From Bacteroidota bacterium (lineage in GTDB: Bacteria; Bacteroidota; Bacteroidia; AKYH767-A; OLB10), in contig CAUJFJ010000076.1 in assembly GCA_963169675.1 (NCBI GenBank), forward strand, positions 1 to 47,548: a stretch of DNA of 47,548 nucleotides. The letters run 5' to 3'. Shown one piece after another: positions 25,359 through 33,727 of the stretch. Positions within the stretch are counted from its first letter, which is position 1. Each line of letters opens with the position of its first letter. The notes beneath the pieces are model-generated. The model was given only the letters and a program-made list of their open reading frames with translations. It ran no database searches and was not told where the DNA came from. The position numbers and the translations under genes are program-made.

Positions 25359-26195
25359 TTAGTGATTTGCATGTAACACTAAAAGTGGTACATTGGGGTG
25401 ATACGAAAACTTCTTGGTCAGGCTCTTATCCCAAAGCATCTGAGGGAATTTTCTTGGATGAGTAAGCATGGCCACCATGTCGACATGCTGTTTCTCAATA
25501 AAAAGTGAAATACCATTCATAACATTCGGGTCGGTGCAGATATATCCTGAAGTTTTTGGATAATGAACCAATTGACGGATTTTATGAGACATATCTTCAG
25601 AAATTTTTTCACTGTCGGTATGTATTTTATCATCCACAAATAGAAAAATCAATTCAGAATTCATAGATGAAGCAAATGGAATCAGATCATTTACTGCCTT
25701 AATATTATCATCTTTCAAATCGGTGGTATAAACCAGTTTGGCAGCAGGTTTAAACGTTGCGTTTTCTGGAACAATAAGCACCTGACATTTTGATTTGTTA
25801 ATTAATGCCGTTGTGGTGCTTCCAACCAAAGTTCGCTCAACCACACCAGCACCGGTAGCACCGGCTATAAGTAAATCGGCTCCTTCTCCATCGGCAGTTT
25901 CCGTAATTGTTTCAGCCGAAATTCCCCTTTTTATTACTTCACTGATTGCAAGTGATGCATGCGATTGCTTCATTCGTAGCATCAGCGCATTCATTTTGGT
26001 ATCGGCTTCAGTGCGTGCCAGATTTTCAGCAGCTTCAATAGCAGTGTATGGCATTTCTGCAGTGTAAAACATGGGACTTTCATACACGTGAATGATAGTT
26101 AAGGATGCCTGAAGATGAACAGCCAAATCGGCGGCATAGTTAACTGCATTCAGAGAAACATCGGAGAAGTCGGTAGCAACAAACAGCTTTTTCAT
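25359..26195 (-). CDS. Tandem universal stress protein (UspA family)
   Basis: A 278-residue cytoplasmic protein with two Usp domains. Domain 1 (about 1-145) opens MKKLFVATDFSDVSLNAVNYAADLA and ends with the nucleotide-binding pattern GATGAGVVERTLVGSTTTALI before CQVLIVP, so it probably binds ATP. Domain 2 (about 150-278) opens LVYTTDLKDDNIKAVNDLIPFA and lacks the glycine motif. Two-domain Usp proteins of this size are common in Bacteroidota and are induced by stress or starvation. It lies 11 bp after the doxX-like gene and 39 bp before the CDF transporter. Confidence 0.9.
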   Translation of the reverse strand: MKKLFVATDFSDVSLNAVNYAADLAVHLQASLTIIHVYESPMFYTAEMPYTAIEAAENLARTEADTKMNALMLRMKQSHASLAISEVIKRGISAETITETADGEGADLLIAGATGAGVVERTLVGSTTTALINKSKCQVLIVPENATFKPAAKLVYTTDLKDDNIKAVNDLIPFASSMNSELIFLFVDDKIHTDSEKISEDMSHKIRQLVHYPKTSGYICTDPNVMNGISLFIEKQHVDMVAMLTHPRKFPQMLWDKSLTKKFSYHPNVPLLVLHANH

Positions 26196-26206
26196 GGTAT
26201 GTGAAT

Positions 26207-26638
26207 TTAAACTTTTAATTTAGCAAGGGTAAAAAGATAATCGAAGGAGAATTTATCCCATTCAACTGGAGTGAGTAATAACAAAAGAATCAGCAGCAAT
26301 CTCACAAAAACATGTGCAGTATCCCACATAGGTTTTGCCATGCTGAATCCGGTGGCTACGATCAACAAATCGATGCATAATAAATATAGCGCATAATATT
26401 TGAAGAACCCGATGATAAGCAGGAAGCCGCCAAGGAGTTCAATCCAACTGGTGCTTATTGCTACAAAACCAATAAAAGAATCGGGAAGTTTATGATTACC
26501 CAGATTGGCACTCATGGTTTGCTTCAGCTGGTTCATCCCAATTTTAAAGATTTTATCGTAGCCCTGAAAAAAGAAAAGGATACCTACAAAGATGCGGGCG
26601 GTGGCAATGGCTATGATTAGATTTAAGTCGGTGATCAT
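26207..26638 (-). CDS. DoxX-like membrane protein
   Basis: A 143-residue inner-membrane protein with four hydrophobic helices (about 7-26, 54-80, 84-103 and 109-125), the layout of the DoxX/SURF4-like family. ARIFVGILFFFQGYDKIFKIG in helix 1 and SWIELLGGFLLIIGFFKYYAL in helix 2-3 are typical. The family's function is poorly defined; some members take part in quinone or redox-linked processes. First gene of the doxX-usp-CDF operon. Confidence 0.8.
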   Translation of the reverse strand: MITDLNLIIAIATARIFVGILFFFQGYDKIFKIGMNQLKQTMSANLGNHKLPDSFIGFVAISTSWIELLGGFLLIIGFFKYYALYLLCIDLLIVATGFSMAKPMWDTAHVFVRLLLILLLLLTPVEWDKFSFDYLFTLAKLKV

Positions 26639-26680
26639 ACCTAATTGTTCTGTTATTGAATTTCAGGTTATTATCCTTCA

Positions 26681-26688
26681 CAAAGGTA
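26681..26688 (-). promoter_or_regulatory. -7 element of the doxX-usp-CDF operon
   Basis: On the minus strand this reads TACCTTTG, a perfect TAnnTTTG, 42 bp before the doxX-like ATG. No -33 TTG is apparent at the standard spacing. Confidence 0.55.
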
Positions 26689-26896
26689 TCAGGGTCGTTT
26701 CTGATAAAATATGACAGATATCAACTGCTCCCGTAGTTGTCCCATTTGTCAAAGATAGCAATGAATTGGGCTTTTGAGGGTGAAACAGATGAGATAAGGC
26801 AAGTGGATTTCATGTAAAGCTTTGAATATTAGGGAATAATATGGCTTTTTCAAGACAATTGGCGGCAGGAAATAGCGTTCTTAACCAACTAAATCG

Positions 26897-26904
26897 TATT
26901 TTTG
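26897..26904 (+). promoter_or_regulatory. -7 element of the outer-membrane barrel gene
   Basis: TATTTTTG matches TAnnTTTG and ends 4 bp before the ATG at 26909. The transcript may be leaderless, or translation may start at the next in-frame ATG (26924). Confidence 0.55.
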
Positions 26905-26908
26905 CATC

Positions 26909-27661
26909 ATGTTTAAACTAAGAATGGCAAATCGGGGCATTTTAAGGCTCCTTTTAATATTTTGCACAAGCTTCTTTTTGATACCATTCAAAAGTGTGTC
27001 ACAGGAGCAGGTGATTACTGCCGGTTTTCAGTTTAAACCTATTTTTTCGAGTAAATTTTTCAATATGGAAGCCAAAAGTGCAGCAGACCGGGGCGTTTCC
27101 TTTGAAATCAAACCATCTTCAGGTTATTGCATGGGAATGGTCATCAGAAAGGGCTTTACTAGCCGGATTTCATTTGAAACGGGAATAAATTATGTGAAAC
27201 GCAATTATAATCTATCAATTACCGATTCTGCTTCCACCCGCGAATCCGGGTTTTCAATTATTGGATACGAAATTCCTGCATTAGGATTGGTATTTATTCA
27301 ACTTTCTGACCATATTTTCATGGATGTCGCCTTAGGAGTATCACTCGATTTTTATCCTTCCGACATTCGAACCACCGACGATTACTTTGAGCATTACTCG
27401 GCCCGTGATTCCTGGTTTTCGCCATCCATTTTAGGTAATTTGGGATGGGAATACAGAACCGAAAAAAGCGGCTATTTCTATCTGGGTGCATCTTACCACA
27501 GACCGTTTAGTGATACCTTTTATTCTTTCATTGTATATCCTGAAGCCAAAGAGCCAAAGGCAGAATCCCGATTAAATCTTCAGGGGAATTACTTAACACT
27601 CGATTTGAGGTACTTTTTCCATTCCGACCCAGCTAAAAGGAAGAAGAAAATCAATAAGTAA
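26909..27661 (+). CDS. Outer-membrane beta-barrel protein
   Basis: A 250-residue protein with a signal peptide (about 1-31, LLLIFCTSFFLIPFKSVSQ) followed by alternating amphipathic strands separated by short turns, ending in an aromatic strand YLTLDLRYFF before a short basic tail (KRKKKINK). This matches the PorT/OmpW-like eight- to twelve-strand barrels common in Bacteroidota; there is no specific functional motif. The start could be 26909 (MFKLRMANRG) or the internal ATG at 26924 (MANRGILRL), because the -7 box is only 4 bp from the first ATG. It sits just upstream of phoB, with 116 bp and a separate promoter between them. Confidence 0.75.
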   Translation: MFKLRMANRGILRLLLIFCTSFFLIPFKSVSQEQVITAGFQFKPIFSSKFFNMEAKSAADRGVSFEIKPSSGYCMGMVIRKGFTSRISFETGINYVKRNYNLSITDSASTRESGFSIIGYEIPALGLVFIQLSDHIFMDVALGVSLDFYPSDIRTTDDYFEHYSARDSWFSPSILGNLGWEYRTEKSGYFYLGASYHRPFSDTFYSFIVYPEAKEPKAESRLNLQGNYLTLDLRYFFHSDPAKRKKKINK

Positions 27662-27715
27662 CTCCGTTTTTTGTCTTCTTAAACCGGCATACTTTAAGGA
27701 TTTGGAGTAAATTTG

Positions 27716-27760
27716 TTAACATTAACTTAACAATCACCGGTCGAAACGTAGATACCTTTG
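27716..27760 (+). promoter_or_regulatory. Pho-type promoter of phoB
   Basis: TTAAC occurs at 27716 and 27727 (11 bp apart) and the perfect -7 element TACCTTTG at 27753-27760. Offsets are 37 and 26 bp, on the shared grid. It suggests autoregulation of the two-component system. Confidence 0.65.
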
Positions 27761-27777
27761 CACCAGATAAAAGCAAG

Positions 27778-28461
27778 ATGAATCCTGAGAAGATAAAAAT
27801 ACTGTTGGTAGACGATGAGCCGGATATTCTTGAGTTTATGGAATATAATCTGAAGAAAGAGGGATTTCAAACACTTTGTGCCCGTAACGGGGAAGAGGCA
27901 GTAGAATTAGCCATCAAGAACAAACCGGATCTTATTATTTTAGACATCATGATGCCGGTGTTGGATGGAATTGAAGCCTGCAGAATGATACGGAACAATG
28001 CAGAAACCAAGAATGTACTAATAGCTTTTCTCACGGCCCGCAATGAAGATTATTCGCAAATTGCAGGATTCGATGTTGGTGCCGACGATTATATCAGTAA
28101 ACCCATAAAGCCCCGTGTATTAATCAGCCGCATTAAAGCTCTTTTACGACGTTCGGGAACAGAATCGGGAAGTGATGATTTTGTGAAAATCGGAAACCTG
28201 GAAATTGACCGGGAGAAATATCGGGTAAGCAGTAATGGTTTGGAACTTACCTTCCCACGAAAAGAATTTGAACTTTTATCGTTGTTAATTTCAAAACCTG
28301 GCAAGGTATTTACCCGCGAAGAAATAATGACCAAAGTATGGGGCGACGACATTATAGTTGGCGATCGTACGATTGATGTGCATATCCGGAAAATCAGAGA
28401 AAAACTTGGTGATGAATCAATTAAAACCATCAAGGGTGTTGGTTACAAGTTTGATGCATAG
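27778..28461 (+). CDS. phoB: PhoB-type phosphate response regulator
   Basis: A 227-residue OmpR/PhoB-family regulator. The receiver domain (about 5-122) has acidic residues D12-D13, the phosphorylation site Asp56 in LIILDIMMPVLDG, the Thr of AFLTAR and the Lys of YISKPIKP. The winged-helix domain (about 135-227) has FPRKEFELLSLL, the recognition segment RTIDVHIRKIREKL and KGVGYKFDA. The phosphate role is inferred from context: it is followed by a PhoR-like kinase, lies in the same window as pstSCA, ppk1 and ppx, and its own promoter has the TTAAC grid. A second protein with nearly the same DNA-binding domain but no receiver is encoded at 20381. Confidence 0.88.
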   Translation: MNPEKIKILLVDDEPDILEFMEYNLKKEGFQTLCARNGEEAVELAIKNKPDLIILDIMMPVLDGIEACRMIRNNAETKNVLIAFLTARNEDYSQIAGFDVGADDYISKPIKPRVLISRIKALLRRSGTESGSDDFVKIGNLEIDREKYRVSSNGLELTFPRKEFELLSLLISKPGKVFTREEIMTKVWGDDIIVGDRTIDVHIRKIREKLGDESIKTIKGVGYKFDA

Positions 28462-28482
28462 GCTGCTATTTTTATTGGCCGC

Positions 28483-28505
28483 TTAACGATCTTTTCTTAA
28501 CTTTG
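28483..28505 (+). promoter_or_regulatory. Promoter of phoR with a single phased TTAAC
   Basis: TAACTTTG (28498-28505) is a perfect -7 element in the phoB-phoR gap, with TTG at 28475-28477 as a possible -33 (20-bp spacing). One TTAAC at 28483 lies exactly 15 bp before the -7, the proximal slot of the Pho grid; the next slots are poor. phoR may therefore also be transcribed on its own. Confidence 0.45.
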
Positions 28506-28531
28506 AAATCGGATTAATTTAACATAAAGCC

Positions 28532-29581
28532 TTGAATACGCACAAACCCCGTAGAATAGCACTGAACACGGCCTTTTCCATTTCAGTGGTCGCTGCAATT
28601 CTGATGGCCACCTTGCTATGGTATCTGCAAGTCGAGAAATGGTATTTGCTGGCAGTAATAACTCTGGTTTTATTGCTCATCACTACATTTCTATTTATCA
28701 ATTATGCTCTCGATAAATATTTTTATCAAAACATCCGAATCATTTACAAGAACATTCTGCAACTAAAGAATGCTCAAGGTAAAACTATTGGAAAGAAAAT
28801 TGCAGATGAGCATGTGCTTCCTGAAATCAATAAAATTCTGATTGAATGGGAGCAAGGCAATAAAGATGAGATTGTACATCTGAAGGAATTGGAATCGTTC
28901 CGCAAAGAGTTTTTAGGAAATGTTTCTCACGAATTAAAAACTCCGATTTTCACGATTCAGGGTTACATTCATACCTTGATTGATGGAGGAATAGAAGATC
29001 AGGAAATTAATATGCTTTATCTCCAGAAAGCAGGCAAGAGTATCGACCGATTAATTTCCATAGTGGATGACCTGGAATCAATTTCAAAACTGGAAGCCGG
29101 AGAACTCATTCTTGAAAACAGAACATTTGATATTCATGAACTTGTTTTGGATGTGATGGAGTCTCTTGAATTAAAAGCAAAAGAGAACAATATTACACTG
29201 TCATTGAAGGAAAAGGAAACCGGCAAAGTGTATGTTTACGCAGATAAAGACCGCATCAGACAAGTGCTGGTGAATTTGCTGGTGAATTCTATTAAATACG
29301 GGAAAAGAAGTGGTGCAACTGAGGTTGATATTGATCAGAATGATGACGACGTAGTGATTGAAGTGAAAGATAATGGCATTGGAATTGAAAAGCATCACTT
29401 GAGTCGCTTGTTTGAAAGATTTTATCGCGTTGATAAAAGCAGATCACGGGAACAAGGTGGTACCGGACTTGGTCTGGCAATTGTGAAACACATTATGGAA
29501 GCCCACTCACAAAAAATTAACGTTGAAAGTACACCGGGCATTGGAACTACTTTTACCTTTACCTTAAAGAAAAGCAGATGA
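28532..29581 (+). CDS. phoR: PhoR-type sensor histidine kinase
   Basis: A 349-residue membrane kinase. Two adjacent helices (about 10-31 and 36-57) leave only a few residues outside the membrane, so it has no periplasmic sensing domain, as in PhoR proteins that sense through the Pst system. The cytoplasmic part has the HisKA box FLGNVSHELKTPIF with His133, then the N box VNLLVNSIKYG, G1 VKDNGIGIEKHHLSRLFERFYRVD, and G2 GGTGLGLAIVKHI. A PAS domain, usual in E. coli PhoR, is not evident between the helices and His133. The start is TTG; the first ATG would fall inside the first helix. It is 70 bp downstream of phoB. Confidence 0.87.
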   Translation: MNTHKPRRIALNTAFSISVVAAILMATLLWYLQVEKWYLLAVITLVLLLITTFLFINYALDKYFYQNIRIIYKNILQLKNAQGKTIGKKIADEHVLPEINKILIEWEQGNKDEIVHLKELESFRKEFLGNVSHELKTPIFTIQGYIHTLIDGGIEDQEINMLYLQKAGKSIDRLISIVDDLESISKLEAGELILENRTFDIHELVLDVMESLELKAKENNITLSLKEKETGKVYVYADKDRIRQVLVNLLVNSIKYGKRSGATEVDIDQNDDDVVIEVKDNGIGIEKHHLSRLFERFYRVDKSRSREQGGTGLGLAIVKHIMEAHSQKINVESTPGIGTTFTFTLKKSR

Positions 29582-29608
29582 TTGAAATGATAGATGATTG
29601 AAATGATA
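29577..29608 (+). repeat. 16-bp tandem duplication over the phoR stop, then ATGATAAATG-rich sequence
   Basis: GATGATTGAAATGATA occurs twice in tandem; the first copy contains the phoR TGA. The next 45 bp continue as loosely repeated GATAAATGAT-type units. This is low-complexity sequence of the kind seen in Bacteroidota intergenic gaps. Confidence 0.7.
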
Positions 29609-29727
29609 GATTATAGATGATAAATGATAAATGATGGATGATAAATGTTAGGTGATTTGCAGGGCAGAAACTAAAAGCCTTTTTTCAAAATTACCCATCA
29701 ATTTGCAATCAACAACTAAGAAGAATT

Positions 29728-30219
29728 ATGAAAAACGATAAAAGAATATTGTATTTGGTGCGTCATGCTAAGTCGGGCAAAGGAACAGCTGAAATTGCCG
29801 ATATTGACAGAACACTTAGTGATACCGGTGTTGAAGAGGCCTATGATATGGCTACCCGATTGTTTGACATGAAGGAAATCCCTCAGCTTATCATATCCAG
29901 TTCCGCCACTAGAGCCATCAGTACAGCTTTAATATTCCAAAGAGTATTGCAGGTTCCATTCGAACAGTTCAGGATCACCGAATCATTGTATGAAATGGAC
30001 ATAAACGATTTGTATGAGTTTGTTGCTGATCTCGATGACCGCTACCATTCTATCATGCTTTTCGGACATAATCCGTCATTAACATTGTTTGCAGCGAAAA
30101 TGGATCCTTCTGTGATGCATATTCCCACGGCGGGAATCATACGTTTCGATTTTGAAGTGGAAAAATGGAGGCATAGCAGCTATATAAATGCCGATCAGCG
30201 GATATTTATTGCTCCATAA
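29728..30219 (+). CDS. SixA-like histidine phosphatase
   Basis: A 163-residue protein of the histidine phosphatase (phosphoglycerate-mutase-like) superfamily, small SixA subclass. The catalytic RHA motif is in ILYLVRHAKSGKG (His13), the second arginine in SSSATRAISTALIF and the second catalytic histidine in MLFGHNPSLT. SixA removes phosphate from phosphohistidine, classically on HPt domains. The location between phoR and the H1-ppk-ppx genes makes a role in phosphate signalling or phosphorylated metabolites plausible but unproven. A near-match -7 element, TCAATTTG at 29698-29705, precedes it. Confidence 0.85.
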   Translation: MKNDKRILYLVRHAKSGKGTAEIADIDRTLSDTGVEEAYDMATRLFDMKEIPQLIISSSATRAISTALIFQRVLQVPFEQFRITESLYEMDINDLYEFVADLDDRYHSIMLFGHNPSLTLFAAKMDPSVMHIPTAGIIRFDFEVEKWRHSSYINADQRIFIAP

Positions 30220-30260
30220 CACATTTACTAAAACAGATTCCTTTTTCCATAAACTTAAAG

Positions 30261-30292
30261 TTGAATTCAATGTTAACTATATATTAAATTTG
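30261..30292 (+). promoter_or_regulatory. -33/-7 promoter of the H1-like, ppk1, ppx genes
   Basis: TTG at 30261-30263 and TAAATTTG at 30285-30292 are 21 bp apart, giving a leader of about 60 nt before the ATG at 30359. TTAAC at 30273 and TTAAA at 30284 are 11 bp apart but overlap the -7 element, so they do not fit the Pho grid. Confidence 0.55.
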
Positions 30293-30358
30293 ACATCCAA
30301 AATCATTAGTAGTCATTTTTTAACAATATTTACCGCAGTCGAAACCAAAAAAACAACT

Positions 30359-30673
30359 ATGAATAAGGAACTTAAAAAAGCTATTACAACAGAATTACAT
30401 GATCTGGTTGCAAATGCGCTATCTAAAAGAAATATGAAGGCTGCAGGTGAAATTGCTGATCACATTAAAGATGCTGCACGTCACATTGCCAGAAAATTTG
30501 TGAAACACCTGCCTGAAAACAATGTGCCTAAGGTTAAGAAAGCTAGTGCCGGAACTGCTAAAACTGCGAAAAAGAAAAGTGCAACAGTTGCTAAAAAGAA
30601 GAAGACGGTAAAGAAGGCTGCCACTACTGCAAAGAAATCAACTAAAAAAGCTGTTGCCAGGAAAACAGTTTAA
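30359..30673 (+). CDS. Histone H1-like basic protein
   Basis: A 104-residue protein. The N-terminal part (about 1-58) is amphipathic and helical (KKAITTELHDLVANALSKRN, then AAGEIADHIKDAARHIARKF); the C-terminal 45 residues are almost only Lys, Ala, Thr and Ser (KKSATVAKKKKTVKKAAT), like the tail of histone H1 and of bacterial H1-like proteins. Such tails bind nucleic acids or other polyanions. It ends 6 bp before ppk1, so the two are co-transcribed. Polyphosphate is therefore a possible ligand; the H1-like AlgP of Pseudomonas is reported to associate with polyphosphate granules. The ATG at 30359 is used because it lies at the start of the helical region; the frame is open further upstream, but that sequence is not protein-like. 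Confidence 0.8.
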   Translation: MNKELKKAITTELHDLVANALSKRNMKAAGEIADHIKDAARHIARKFVKHLPENNVPKVKKASAGTAKTAKKKSATVAKKKKTVKKAATTAKKSTKKAVARKTV

Positions 30674-30679
30674 TCCGTT

Positions 30680-32728
30680 ATGAAAATAAAGGAAATTCCA
30701 TTAGTTAACCGGGAATTAAGCTGGTTATCATTTAATGAGCGGGTATTGCAGGAAGCTGCAGATCCGCTCGTTCCATTGCTGGAGCGTTTACGTTTTCTCG
30801 GTATTTACTCCAATAACAGGGATGAATTTTTCAGGGTCCGTGTTGCCACTGTAAAGCGGTTGACGAAATTTGATAAACATCTTCGCATTTTGCAAGGTGA
30901 AAAACCTGTTGAATTGCTTGAAAATATTCAAAGAGTAATTCTGAAGCAACAGGAGAAGTTTGAAAAAATATTTCAGGGCATCCAGAAAGAATTGCATCAA
31001 CGGAAAATTCATATGGTTGATGAGTCTCAGTTAAACCCTGTTCAGGGACGTTTTGTGCGAAGCTATTTTAAGTCGCATGTACAACCTGTTTTATTTCCTG
31101 TTATACTTGGTCCCGGAAATCCATTTCCTTATCTGAAGGATAAATCCATTTATCTGATTATTCGTCTTCAAAAGAAAGGCAAAGATCCCAGATATGCATT
31201 GATTGAAGTTCCTTCAAAGCTAATTTCCCGGTTCCTTTTATTGCCTTCCAATAAGAATGAAAATCATTTGATTCTGCTGGAAGATGTGATCCGTTATAAT
31301 CTCGATGACATCTTTGCCATTTTCGATTTCGATAAAATAGATTCATACATCATTAAGATTACCCGTGATGCTGAACTAGATCTCGATAATGATCTCAGCA
31401 AAAGCTTTCTGGAGAAAATAAGTAAATCCATCAAGAACCGGAAGAAAGGTTTACCGGTACGATTGGCATACGATGGTAAGCTATCGAAAGATATGATGGA
31501 TATGCTAATCACGAGAATGAAATTCCGGAAATTTGATAATCTTATTCCCGGTGGACGTATTCATAACTTCAAAGATTTTATTCGATTCCCGGACATTGGT
31601 TCGCCAACCTTAAAATATCGTAAAAATAAGCCTCTCGACCATCCGGCATTTCATAATGGAGGATCACTCTTTCCGGTAATTGCAAAAAAGGATGTATTGC
31701 TATTCTTCCCTTATCAATCCTATCACTACATTTTGGATTTGCTCCGTGAAGCATCTATTGATCCCAAAGTGGAAAGTATAAAAATTACGCTTTACAGACT
31801 TGCCAACAATTCCATCATTGCAAATGCACTCATAAATGCGTTGAAGAATGGAAAATCCGTTACTGCAGTTGTGGAGTTACAGGCGAGATTTGATGAAGAA
31901 TCGAATATTTACTGGGCAAATCAGCTGCAGGAGGAAGGTGCTACCGTCATATTTGGTGTGCCCGGATTAAAAGTTCATTCCAAATTGTTTCTGATTACCC
32001 GTAAGGAAGGAAATCAGATTACACGTTACGCGCATATTGGAACGGGTAATTTCAATGAAGAAACAGCTGGATTATATTCGGATATCAGTCTGCTGACTGT
32101 TGATCAGCGTATCACCGATGAGGTTGTAAAATTGTTTAATTTTTATGCGAACAATTATAAAATCGGAAGCTACAAACATTTATTGGTTGCACCCTGGGAT
32201 ATGCGCAAACGTTATATCGCACTTATCAATAAGGAAATTGCCAACCACAGAGCCGGAAAACCAGCTTATATATGGCTTAAGTTAAACAGTCTGGTAGATG
32301 AGGAAATGATTTCCCGCCTGTATGTTGCCAGCTCGGAAGGAGTGCCTGTGAAATTAATCATCAGAGGCATTTGTTCCCTGGTGCCCGGAGTTAAGGGTTT
32401 AAGTGAAAATATTGAAGTAATAAGCATTGTAGACAAATTCCTGGAACACAGCAGAATTTTAATTTTCTGTAATGAAGGGGATGAGAAAATTTATCTGGCT
32501 TCTGCCGATTGGATGAGCCGGAACCTGGATCATCGTTCTGAAGTGGCTGTACCGGTATATGATAAAAGTCTGCAAAAGCAACTTAAAGATTTTATTCAAT
32601 TGCAATTTAAGGATAATTGCAAAGCCAGGTTGATTAATCAGCAGCAGGATAATCAATATGTTAAGTCAAGTTCCAAAGTCAGGGTCAGATCACAGGATGA
32701 ATTTTACAAATTGTTACTAAAAAAGTGA
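30680..32728 (+). CDS. ppk1: Polyphosphate kinase 1
   Basis: A 682-residue PPK1, which reversibly polymerises the terminal phosphate of ATP into polyphosphate. The N-terminal domain opens with VNRELSWLSFNERVLQEAAD and the substrate-interaction segment SNNRDEFFRVRVATVKRL. The two phospholipase-D-like catalytic histidines are His433 in GLKVHSKLFLI, taken as the autophosphorylated residue, and His618 in NLDHRSEVAVPVYD. The ARIGTGNFNEETA-type motif of the family appears as AHIGTGNFNEETAGLYSD. The length is normal. It starts 6 bp after the H1-like gene and is followed by ppx after 40 bp. It acts in the cytoplasm. Confidence 0.96.
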   Translation: MKIKEIPLVNRELSWLSFNERVLQEAADPLVPLLERLRFLGIYSNNRDEFFRVRVATVKRLTKFDKHLRILQGEKPVELLENIQRVILKQQEKFEKIFQGIQKELHQRKIHMVDESQLNPVQGRFVRSYFKSHVQPVLFPVILGPGNPFPYLKDKSIYLIIRLQKKGKDPRYALIEVPSKLISRFLLLPSNKNENHLILLEDVIRYNLDDIFAIFDFDKIDSYIIKITRDAELDLDNDLSKSFLEKISKSIKNRKKGLPVRLAYDGKLSKDMMDMLITRMKFRKFDNLIPGGRIHNFKDFIRFPDIGSPTLKYRKNKPLDHPAFHNGGSLFPVIAKKDVLLFFPYQSYHYILDLLREASIDPKVESIKITLYRLANNSIIANALINALKNGKSVTAVVELQARFDEESNIYWANQLQEEGATVIFGVPGLKVHSKLFLITRKEGNQITRYAHIGTGNFNEETAGLYSDISLLTVDQRITDEVVKLFNFYANNYKIGSYKHLLVAPWDMRKRYIALINKEIANHRAGKPAYIWLKLNSLVDEEMISRLYVASSEGVPVKLIIRGICSLVPGVKGLSENIEVISIVDKFLEHSRILIFCNEGDEKIYLASADWMSRNLDHRSEVAVPVYDKSLQKQLKDFIQLQFKDNCKARLINQQQDNQYVKSSSKVRVRSQDEFYKLLLKK

Positions 32729-32768
32729 CCACTATTCCTTATTTTTATACCCTGTAATTGTAACGGAA

Positions 32769-33686
32769 TTGAATAATCGGGAAATACTACGTTTTGCTGC
32801 TGTCGACATAGGCTCCAATGCCATCCGTCTGCTTCTGTGTAACGTTTACGAAGGAGGGGAGGAGCCGTTATTTAAAAAAGCCGAATTAATTCGTTTCCCG
32901 CTCCGCCTGGGTGAAGATGCTTTTCTCAAAGGCTATATTGCCGATGATACCATCAACAAGCTGGTTAAGGTAATGTGTGCCTTCCGTTCACTTATTGATG
33001 CGTATGATGTGATTTCCTACAGAATTTGCGCCACATCAGCCATGCGTGAAGCCGCCAACAGAAAAGAAGTAATTGACAGGGTATTTAAAGAATCTGGACT
33101 TACCATTGAAGTAATTGACGGACGTACTGAAGCGGAAATTATTTATTCTAATCATATAGCAGAAAATCTTGAAAGCAATAATTCCTATCTCTATATTGTT
33201 GTTGGTGGTGGTAGTACAGAGTTAACTCTTTTCTCGAAAGGAAAATTTATTTCAAGTGGATCTTACAATATTGGAACCATCAGAATGCTCCATGATAAAG
33301 TAACACGTGATCAATGGCGCGATTTTAAAGATCATGTTCGCAAGCTTGCAGTTGGCAATCAACCCATGGTTGCCATTGGCTCCGGTGGGAATATCAATAA
33401 AATATTCAAACTCGCCAATCGCAAAGAAAATCAGGTGTTGTCATTTGCCAAATTAAAAGAGGTGTATGAGTATGTAAGCACATTCACTCTCGAACAACGC
33501 ATCACTGATCTTAAACTCAATCCCGATCGTGCCGATGTTATCTTGCCTGCATTTCGTGTTTTTATTGCTGTGATGAAAGCAGCACAGATTGATGGAATCA
33601 GAGTGCCGCAGGTGGGTCTTTCAGATGGTATTGTTCATCTTTTGTATGAACGCTACAAAAAGCAAATTTTGACCGGAGTTTTTTAA
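32769..33686 (+). CDS. ppx: Exopolyphosphatase / pppGpp phosphohydrolase family protein
   Basis: A 305-residue protein of the Ppx/GppA branch of the ASKHA superfamily, which removes terminal phosphates from polyphosphate (some members act on pppGpp). ATPase-fold motifs are AAVDIGSNAIRLLL (phosphate 1), CATSAMREAANRKEV, the YIVVGGGSTELTLF phosphate-2 motif and AIGSGGNINKIFKLA. It is the short form without the C-terminal HD-like domain of E. coli Ppx (about 510 residues). The start is TTG at 32769, giving MNNREILRFAAVDIGS; no better in-frame ATG precedes the phosphate-1 motif. It pairs with ppk1 for polyphosphate turnover. Confidence 0.92.
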   Translation: MNNREILRFAAVDIGSNAIRLLLCNVYEGGEEPLFKKAELIRFPLRLGEDAFLKGYIADDTINKLVKVMCAFRSLIDAYDVISYRICATSAMREAANRKEVIDRVFKESGLTIEVIDGRTEAEIIYSNHIAENLESNNSYLYIVVGGGSTELTLFSKGKFISSGSYNIGTIRMLHDKVTRDQWRDFKDHVRKLAVGNQPMVAIGSGGNINKIFKLANRKENQVLSFAKLKEVYEYVSTFTLEQRITDLKLNPDRADVILPAFRVFIAVMKAAQIDGIRVPQVGLSDGIVHLLYERYKKQILTGVF

Positions 33687-33727
33687 TTGAACACCATTCT
33701 TGCTTTTTAAAATTTTACTCAGTTTTC

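Noticed and set aside
26724-26752. Inverted repeat CAACTgctcccgtAGTTG-type in the doxX/barrel gap as an operator
   Set aside because: Only five base pairs match and no second copy or known motif supports it.
30273-30292. Pho-type repeats in front of the H1-like-ppk1 genes
   Set aside because: TTAAC and TTAAA are 11 bp apart, but they overlap the -7 element TAAATTTG instead of preceding it by 15+11k, so they do not fit the shared geometry. Phosphate control of ppk1 is therefore not claimed from this site.
30188-30358. N-terminal extension of the H1-like protein to the ATG at 30188
   Set aside because: The extension would begin inside the SixA-like gene and run through the promoter and leader. 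Its residues (hydrophobic and Ser/Thr-rich) do not resemble the basic helical protein.
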